Made by a program: the position numbers and the translations under genes. The notes under the pieces are model-generated. The model saw only the letters and a program-made list of their open reading frames with translations. It was not told the origin of the DNA and did no database searches. Shown one piece after another: positions 25,929 through 34,169 of a stretch of DNA of 34,169 nucleotides (its first letter is position 1; each line of letters begins with the position of its first letter). Origin of the DNA: Candidatus Thermoflexus japonica (lineage in GTDB: Bacteria > Chloroflexota > Anaerolineae > Thermoflexales > Thermoflexaceae); the NCBI GenBank assembly GCA_002898735.1, contig BEHY01000028.1, positions 1-34,169 on the forward strand, in the 5' to 3' direction.

Positions 25929-26951
25929 TTATTGCCGATGAGGTTTCCGGGACGGCTGCCACTCGAAGGAGCTCAACACTCGCATATAATTCGCCCGCTC
26001 GTAGGCGGCAGGGTTGGCGACCCGCTGGCGACACATGCTCCCCTGCATCTGCTCGATCGAAACGTATTCGTGTTCCTCCATCCAGCGGCGGATATCCTCC
26101 AGGAGCTGCCGCACATACTCGGGGCCGTGACGCAGCAGGGCGGAGGCCATGGTCACGGCCTTCGCCCCGACCATCATCGCCTTCAGCACATCCTCGGCCG
26201 TGTGGATGCCGCCGGTGATCGCCAGGTCCAGCCGCACCTGAGGATAGAGGATGGCCACCCAGCGCAGGCGCTCGCGGAGCTCATGGGAGGTGCTGAGCAC
26301 CAGGTTGGGGATCACCTCCAGCGTCTCCAGGTCGATATCCGGCTGATAGAACCGGTTGAACAGCACCAGCGCGGACGCCCCGGCCTCTTCGAACCGTTTC
26401 GCCATATGGGGCAGGGAGCTGAAATAGGGGCTCAGCTTTAAGGCCACCGGGATGCGCACGGAGGCCACCACGTCCCGCACCAGCTGAAGATAGCTTTCCT
26501 CTACCGCCTGACTGGTTTCCTCCGGGGAGGTGGGCAGGTAATAGAGGTTGAGCTCCAGGGCATCCGCCCCCGCCTCCTCGATCCAGCGGGCGTAGCGGAT
26601 CCATCCACCGGTGGTGACGCCGTTGAGGCTGGCGATGACCGGGACGGAGAGGGCCGCCTTCGCCCGACGGATGTGCTCCAGATAGCCCTGGGGTCCCATA
26701 TTGTAATCCTGCAGGTCCGGGAAGTAGCGCAGGGCCTCTGCAAAACTCTCCTCGCCGTAGGAGAGCCCATAATCCAGCATCTCGCTCTCCCGGGTGATCT
26801 GCTCCTCGAAGAGCGAAGGCAGCACCACGGCGGCGATCCCTGCCTCCTCCAGCCGGCGGAGCGTGTCGAGATCCTCGGTCAGGGGTGAGGAGGAGGCAAT
26901 GAGAGGGTTTTTCAGGCGCATGCCCAGATAACGGGTGGAGAGATCGACCAT
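25929..26951 (-). CDS. Dihydroorotate-dehydrogenase-like flavoprotein linked to PFOR
   Basis: 340 residues with the FMN-binding TIM-barrel pattern of class 1 DHODs: VDLSTRYLGMRLKNPLIASSSPLT at the start, VPVIASLNGVTTGGWIRYAR, ALELNLYYLPT, VALKLSPYFSSLPHMA, and the phosphate-binding end LAITGGIHTAEDVLKAMMVGAKAVTMASALL. It is not a typical pyrimidine-pathway PyrD, and the catalytic region differs. Proteins of this DHOD-like group are often encoded next to pyruvate:ferredoxin oxidoreductase, as here (86 nt downstream of nifJ on the same strand), but their substrate is not established. The start has GGAGG about eight bases upstream in the pattern GGAGGACTTCCCATG, nearly identical to that of nifJ. 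Confidence 0.88.
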   Translation of the reverse strand: MVDLSTRYLGMRLKNPLIASSSPLTEDLDTLRRLEEAGIAAVVLPSLFEEQITRESEMLDYGLSYGEESFAEALRYFPDLQDYNMGPQGYLEHIRRAKAALSVPVIASLNGVTTGGWIRYARWIEEAGADALELNLYYLPTSPEETSQAVEESYLQLVRDVVASVRIPVALKLSPYFSSLPHMAKRFEEAGASALVLFNRFYQPDIDLETLEVIPNLVLSTSHELRERLRWVAILYPQVRLDLAITGGIHTAEDVLKAMMVGAKAVTMASALLRHGPEYVRQLLEDIRRWMEEHEYVSIEQMQGSMCRQRVANPAAYERANYMRVLSSFEWQPSRKPHRQ

Positions 26952-26987
26952 GGGAAGTCCTCCGGATCGGGCGGTTCGCCTTCGAGG

Positions 26988-27018
26988 CCGGGCCGGCCGC
27001 TTCTGGCGGCCGGCCCGG
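26988..27018 (-). repeat. Perfect 13-bp stem-loop between nifJ and the DHOD-like gene
   Basis: CCGGGCCGGCCGC (26988-27000) pairs exactly with GCGGCCGGCCCGG (27006-27018) around a 5-nt loop. No U-run follows on the minus strand. As an intercistronic stem it could stabilise the nifJ message or reduce read-through into the next gene. Confidence 0.7.
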
Positions 27019-27037
27019 TCCCCGGGAAGAAGCGTCG

Positions 27038-30625
<3,588 letters not shown>

Positions 30626-30653
30626 GGGAAGCCTCCATCCGTTCCGGAATGCA

Positions 30654-30672
30654 TCCGCCCCCAGAGGGCGGA
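30654..30672 (-). repeat. 7-bp stem-loop in nifJ leader
   Basis: TCCGCCC (30654-30660) pairs with GGGCGGA (30666-30672) around five bases, 28 nt upstream of the nifJ start. There is no U-run; its role is unknown. Confidence 0.45.
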
Positions 30673-30676
30673 GAAG

Positions 30677-30692
30677 GTTCATCATGATCAAC
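30677..30692 (-). promoter_or_regulatory. FNR/CRP-family-like palindrome upstream of nifJ
   Basis: On the minus strand the site reads GTTGATCATGATGAAC, an imperfect palindrome with one mismatched pair. Its core TTGAT-CATG-ATGAA matches the FNR consensus TTGAT-N4-ATCAA except one base. It is centred about 60 nt before the nifJ start. A possible -10 box TATACT (30711-30706) lies upstream of it, which would place the site in a repressing position; no -35 box is evident. Confidence 0.35.
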
Positions 30693-30864
30693 TTTATTTC
30701 TGCCAAGTATACACCCGGTAGGACGGGAAAGGGGATATCGACCATCAGGTCGAGAGGGTGCCTTTTATCACCTGGAGTTCCCCCAGGGGATTTCGCATCG
30801 GGGCATTGGGACTGGGCCTATCCCCTCTGGTCGCGGGCTTCGTCGCAACGGGCATGGGCCTCCC

Positions 30865-33705
30865 CTAAGGGATTACGATAGGTAGATAGATGGTGACGCA
30901 GGTCCCCCGGCCGATCTCGCTTTCGATCTCCACCCGTCCCTGATGGGCTTCAGCGATCTGTTTGACGGCGGCCAGCCCAATTCCCATCCCGCTGAATTTG
31001 CGGGTGGTCCCCCCATCGACCTGATAGAACGGCTCGAACACGCGGGAGAGTGCCTCCGGTGGGATGCCGATCCCCTCATCACGGACCTGGATGCATGCCT
31101 CATGGCCCTGGAGCGAGAGGGAGACCTGGATTGTGCCCCCACGGGGGGAAAACTTCACCGCGTTCTCCAGAAGCTCGGAGAAAGCCAGGAGCAATGGCTG
31201 GCCCTCGCCCAGCACCCATACCGGATGATCCGGCAGGTGAACCTGCAGCCGATGGCGCTGGGGATCCAGACGAGTCTGATAGGCGCGGCAGGCGGTCCGG
31301 ATCAGCTCCCGGAGATCCAGCACGTTCAGGGATCGAGCGCCAGCCCGGATCTCCTGAAGGGTCAGAAAGAGCTCCACGTAGCGGATCAGGATGTCCAGGC
31401 GGTGGCGCATAATCTCCAGGGCTTCCTGCTGCGCCGGGGTCAGCGGACCGAGGGCTTCCTCTTTCATCAGCTCGAGATATCCCTGGAGAACCGCCAGGGG
31501 TGTGCGCAGCTCGTGGGAGACGTTCTGGATCATCTGCTCCCGCAGCACCAGGGCCTGCTGAAGGGAATGGCTGAGGAGTTCCAGCTCGCGAGCATGGGCC
31601 TGTAGCTGCCGCCATAGGCGCCGGTTGAGGACACCGGTCGTCAGAAGCCCGGCTGCCCGGGTCAGCATATGGCGGAGATCCGCATCAAATGACCGGGGAG
31701 CCGCCCAGGCCACCAGGAAGATCCCCAGGGTTTCCCTATCGCTGGTCAGAGGAAGGACCACCAGGGTCCGAAATGGAAAGGGCATTCCCATAAGATCCGC
31801 CGGGTTGGAGATCCAGACCGCTTCTCCTCCAAGCACCCGTTGAAGGAGCGGGATCTCTTCCAGGTGGATGTGTTCCGGGAACACTTCCGGCTGGCCGACG
31901 CCGACCATGCGGACCAGCGTGGAGGGGGCGTTCTCCTCCCGCAGATACGCGCATACGCTCTGAGCGTCGAGCTCCGACCGGAAGTCCTCCAGCGCCTGGA
32001 CCAGCATGGCTTCAGAAAGATGGAGGCTGGTCAGCGCATCCGCCAGGCGATACAGCAGTCGCAGATTCCGGAAGGCCCAGCGGCGCTCGATGGCCCGACT
32101 GATCTCCATCGCCACGGCTTCGGCCATGGCGATCTCCGGAGAGGACCAGAAATGAGGGGCCAGGCTTCCCATGACCAGGGCGCCCACCCGCTGGCTTCCC
32201 GAGCCAATCGGCGCGAAGAGGATGGCCCGGATCCCCGCCTCCCGTATGGCATCCTGGCCAGGGAAAGGCGGGAAATGGGTCAGATCCTCGATCGCTGTGG
32301 TTCGATCGAACGAGCATTGAGCAATGACTTTTCTGAGAATCTGAGCGAGGCGCTCCGGATCGATCCCATGGGCGATGATCTGCTGTTCCACCCAGATCCC
32401 TCCGACGGGGAGCCCAAAAGCTTCGAGGATCTGGGGGAGGATGTCCTTCAGAAAGGAGTTCATGTCCCCGGCCTCGGTGGCCTGCTGGAGAATTCGATGC
32501 AGAACGGCCAGGAGACGGGCCCGCCGCTGGCTTTCTTCAAGCGCCTGCAACCGTTCGATGACGTGGGCCACCTGTGCGGCTATCGCCCGGATGAACTGGA
32601 TCTCCTCATGGTCAAAGGGGCGAGGAGCTCGCACATAGTCTAGCCCGATCGTCCCGATGACCCGCTCTTCCAGGACGATGGGTGTGATCAGAATGGATTG
32701 AACCCCCAGCTGATGGATGAAGGGCGCGGAGGCACCGAAGGCGTCCATGGATTCGGGAGCGGACAGAGCGATGGGTTCCCGCGTTCGCACCACACGAGCG
32801 GATAGGGGATCCCGGGCCAGATCGATCACCTGACCCCGAACGGATGGGCCCTCGATGGCCCGATACTCGGCAACAATGCGCAACCGGTCTGGTCCCTCCT
32901 GCAGGGTAATGGCCCCTCGATCCGCCCTGAGAAAGTTCACCAGCTCCCGAATCAAATATTCCAGGAACCCATTTAGATCCCTCGCCTCGCCCGCCCTCTG
33001 AATGAGCGATTGGGCCAGGCCAATTCGCTCCTCCAGTGTGCGCTGGTGGAAACGGAGATGGTGGAGCGTCCTAAACAGCTCTAGAAGCCCAAGCCGAAGC
33101 CATGGACGATGGGCGCTTAGGGCCTCAAGCCGGGGTTCCGAATCCAGGAGCATACGATAATAGCCGGGCTCAAAGGCCAGATCGGATGATCTTAATTGCA
33201 AGATCAGCAGGAGCGGATCGGGCTCCGATATCAGTGGCAGGAGCAGCAGGGAGGCCAGGGGCACGGGGGGTGTGAAGAGGGGGACGATCCGAGGCTCCCA
33301 TCGGATCAGAGTGAACCAGAGGACCGGAGCTTCCTGACGTATCTGATCCAGGGTCTCCAGGATCTCCTGAGCCTCCTGAGGATCCGGTTCGTTCAGCAGA
33401 GCGCCCAGATCTTCCCATATGCCCACTGCTAACGGATGATCGGGGGAGAGGAGATCCCGTAAGGTGGATTTCAGTCCGGGATGCCATCGGGGAGCCTCGA
33501 TCCGGGCAACCCCGGGCAGGGCCTGGAAAGCCTCCGCCAGTGTTCCGTTCTGATGGAAGTAGACCAGACGATAACCGGCCTGAGCCGCTGCCCGAATCCA
33601 CGCTTTCCAGATCGGAAGAAAGCCGCCTGCCGGATCCGTGATTCCACCCACCCAGTCCCCAGCCTTCAGCCTGCGCCATAAGTCATGGAGGGGGATTTCA
33701 GCCAT
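30865..33705 (-). CDS. Soluble GAF-domain sensor histidine kinase
   Basis: 946 residues with no membrane segment or signal peptide, so a cytoplasmic sensor. Residues about 1-190 form an N-terminal domain I do not firmly recognise; its layout (AGYRLVYFHQNGT, PLLLILQLRSSDLA) faintly recalls Walker-less KaiC/MEDS-type sensory domains. Three GAF-like domains follow (about 240-395, 400-555 and 560-715), linked by helical segments. The kinase core has the phospho-acceptor His731 in NVSHELRTPLAVLQGY, N-box ELLENAVKFSP (about 845), G1 DEGIGIPPE (about 875), the F-box FEPFYQVDGG and G2 GMGIGLAAVK (about 905). No response regulator is encoded next to it. It lies upstream of nifJ on the same strand with a 239-nt gap. 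What the GAF domains sense (redox, ligand) is unknown. Confidence 0.93.
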   Translation of the reverse strand: MAEIPLHDLWRRLKAGDWVGGITDPAGGFLPIWKAWIRAAAQAGYRLVYFHQNGTLAEAFQALPGVARIEAPRWHPGLKSTLRDLLSPDHPLAVGIWEDLGALLNEPDPQEAQEILETLDQIRQEAPVLWFTLIRWEPRIVPLFTPPVPLASLLLLPLISEPDPLLLILQLRSSDLAFEPGYYRMLLDSEPRLEALSAHRPWLRLGLLELFRTLHHLRFHQRTLEERIGLAQSLIQRAGEARDLNGFLEYLIRELVNFLRADRGAITLQEGPDRLRIVAEYRAIEGPSVRGQVIDLARDPLSARVVRTREPIALSAPESMDAFGASAPFIHQLGVQSILITPIVLEERVIGTIGLDYVRAPRPFDHEEIQFIRAIAAQVAHVIERLQALEESQRRARLLAVLHRILQQATEAGDMNSFLKDILPQILEAFGLPVGGIWVEQQIIAHGIDPERLAQILRKVIAQCSFDRTTAIEDLTHFPPFPGQDAIREAGIRAILFAPIGSGSQRVGALVMGSLAPHFWSSPEIAMAEAVAMEISRAIERRWAFRNLRLLYRLADALTSLHLSEAMLVQALEDFRSELDAQSVCAYLREENAPSTLVRMVGVGQPEVFPEHIHLEEIPLLQRVLGGEAVWISNPADLMGMPFPFRTLVVLPLTSDRETLGIFLVAWAAPRSFDADLRHMLTRAAGLLTTGVLNRRLWRQLQAHARELELLSHSLQQALVLREQMIQNVSHELRTPLAVLQGYLELMKEEALGPLTPAQQEALEIMRHRLDILIRYVELFLTLQEIRAGARSLNVLDLRELIRTACRAYQTRLDPQRHRLQVHLPDHPVWVLGEGQPLLLAFSELLENAVKFSPRGGTIQVSLSLQGHEACIQVRDEGIGIPPEALSRVFEPFYQVDGGTTRKFSGMGIGLAAVKQIAEAHQGRVEIESEIGRGTCVTIYLPIVIP

Positions 33706-33754
33706 ATTTTCACCCTTGCGCTAAGTTTTGAATCGTTTCAACCCCCATGCCCTG

Positions 33755-33781
33755 AAAAAGGCTGGATCCTACCGCCCAGCC
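33755..33781 (-). terminator. Intrinsic terminator/attenuator-like hairpin ahead of the kinase gene
   Basis: On the minus strand GGCTGG (33781-33776) pairs with CCAGCC (33765-33760) around a 10-nt loop and is followed at once by TTTTT (33759-33755). It lies about 50 nt before the kinase start, so it either ends a transcript coming from the right or acts as an attenuator in the kinase leader. Confidence 0.5.
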
Positions 33782-34017
33782 CTTTCTATAGGAAGCAAGG
33801 CCAGCTTCCTCGTAAGGGAAGAGCCGCACCGTCGCGAGAACTTGCCTCTCCCCCTTCTCCCTTCCCGTGCTGCTACGCCGTGTAGGTGAGGAGGGATCGG
33901 CATGTTTGCCCAAAAGTCCCAGCATGAGCATCCGGTCACGCGGCCCCCCTGTTAAACCGCAAAAACCCCAGAGAGGGTTGTTGTTTCTTGCGCTATATGA
34001 GGATTTAGGCGCCAGAA

Positions 34018-34046
34018 ATCTTAAAATGGATAGAGAAGGTTTGCAA
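34018..34046 (-). promoter_or_regulatory. Possible leftward promoter
   Basis: On the minus strand TTGCAA (34046-34041) and TAAGAT (34023-34018) are 17 bp apart, each 4/6 to consensus, in an AT-rich segment. It would give a leader of about 300 nt to the kinase gene, containing the hairpin at 33755-33781. Confidence 0.3.
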
Positions 34047-34169
34047 AATTTCGAACCGAATTGTTGACTGAGTGAATCCATATTTTAGACGACTGGAAGG
34101 ATAGGCGGAGGGACGGTTCCCCCTGGATGCGGACGGAGGTCGCCTCCCGGGCCTCTGGCCGAAAGGTCG

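Larger units (their letters stand above)
33706..34169. other. Upstream region of the histidine kinase, to the window edge
   Basis: 464 nt with no convincing gene. It contains a terminator-like hairpin read leftwards, a weaker hairpin (AACCC at 33964-33968 with GGGTT at 33975-33979), a short inverted repeat TTGAATCGTTTCAA at 33728-33741, and an AT-rich segment from about 33980 to 34090 with a possible leftward promoter. Confidence 0.5.

Noticed and set aside
33710..34081. 123-codon open frame on the minus strand upstream of the kinase
   Set aside because: No ribosome binding site, no family resemblance, and it spans the terminator-like hairpin.

Overview
The window is GC-rich bacterial DNA with dense, mostly operon-like coding and strong GGAGG-type ribosome binding sites. 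It reads as a chromosomal segment of an anaerobic or facultative, probably thermophilic, Chloroflexota (Anaerolineae/Thermoflexus-like) organism. That placement is an inference from base composition, protein flavour and the mix of ferredoxin-dependent enzymes with a sugar ABC operon; there is no rRNA or other phylogenetic marker apart from fmt. I saw no tRNA, rRNA, insertion sequence or CRISPR array.

Layout: (1) 1-1564, minus strand: a DUF971 protein, methionyl-tRNA formyltransferase (fmt) and a truncated M50-type membrane protease. (2) 1565-2358: a long non-coding divergent gap with an AT-rich island. (3) 2359-4534, plus strand: a small CxxC protein and a membrane-anchored clan GH-A glycoside hydrolase. 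(4) 4514-5515, minus strand: a TenA thiaminase-type salvage enzyme under a TPP riboswitch and its own promoter. (5) 5575-15657, plus strand: a LacI regulator with a perfect-consensus promoter and a palindromic operator, then a sugar ABC transporter (lipoprotein binding protein, two permeases, ATPase), a PHP-domain hydrolase and a GH38 alpha-mannosidase. (6) 15922-25768, plus strand: a redox cluster with a CRP-type site and -10 box, then korD-korA-korB-korC (2-oxoacid:ferredoxin oxidoreductase), a 1149-residue double-HdrA/MvhD fusion, an HdrC-HdrB (HdrD-like) fusion, etfA and etfB. (7) 25929-33705, minus strand, read leftwards: a GAF-rich soluble histidine kinase, pyruvate:ferredoxin oxidoreductase (nifJ) and a dihydroorotate-dehydrogenase-like flavoprotein.

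How the parts may work together: sugars and alpha-mannosides are imported and cleaved (region 5), pyruvate is oxidised by NifJ, and 2-oxoglutarate or another 2-oxoacid by KorDABC. Both oxidations deliver electrons to ferredoxin. The Hdr-like proteins and Etf encoded directly downstream of kor have the domains needed to couple ferredoxin, flavin and a disulfide or quinone-type acceptor, so the most interesting hypothesis in the window is a Kor-Hdr-Etf electron bifurcation or confurcation module. It appears to be under CRP/FNR-family control, and an FNR-like site also lies in front of nifJ.
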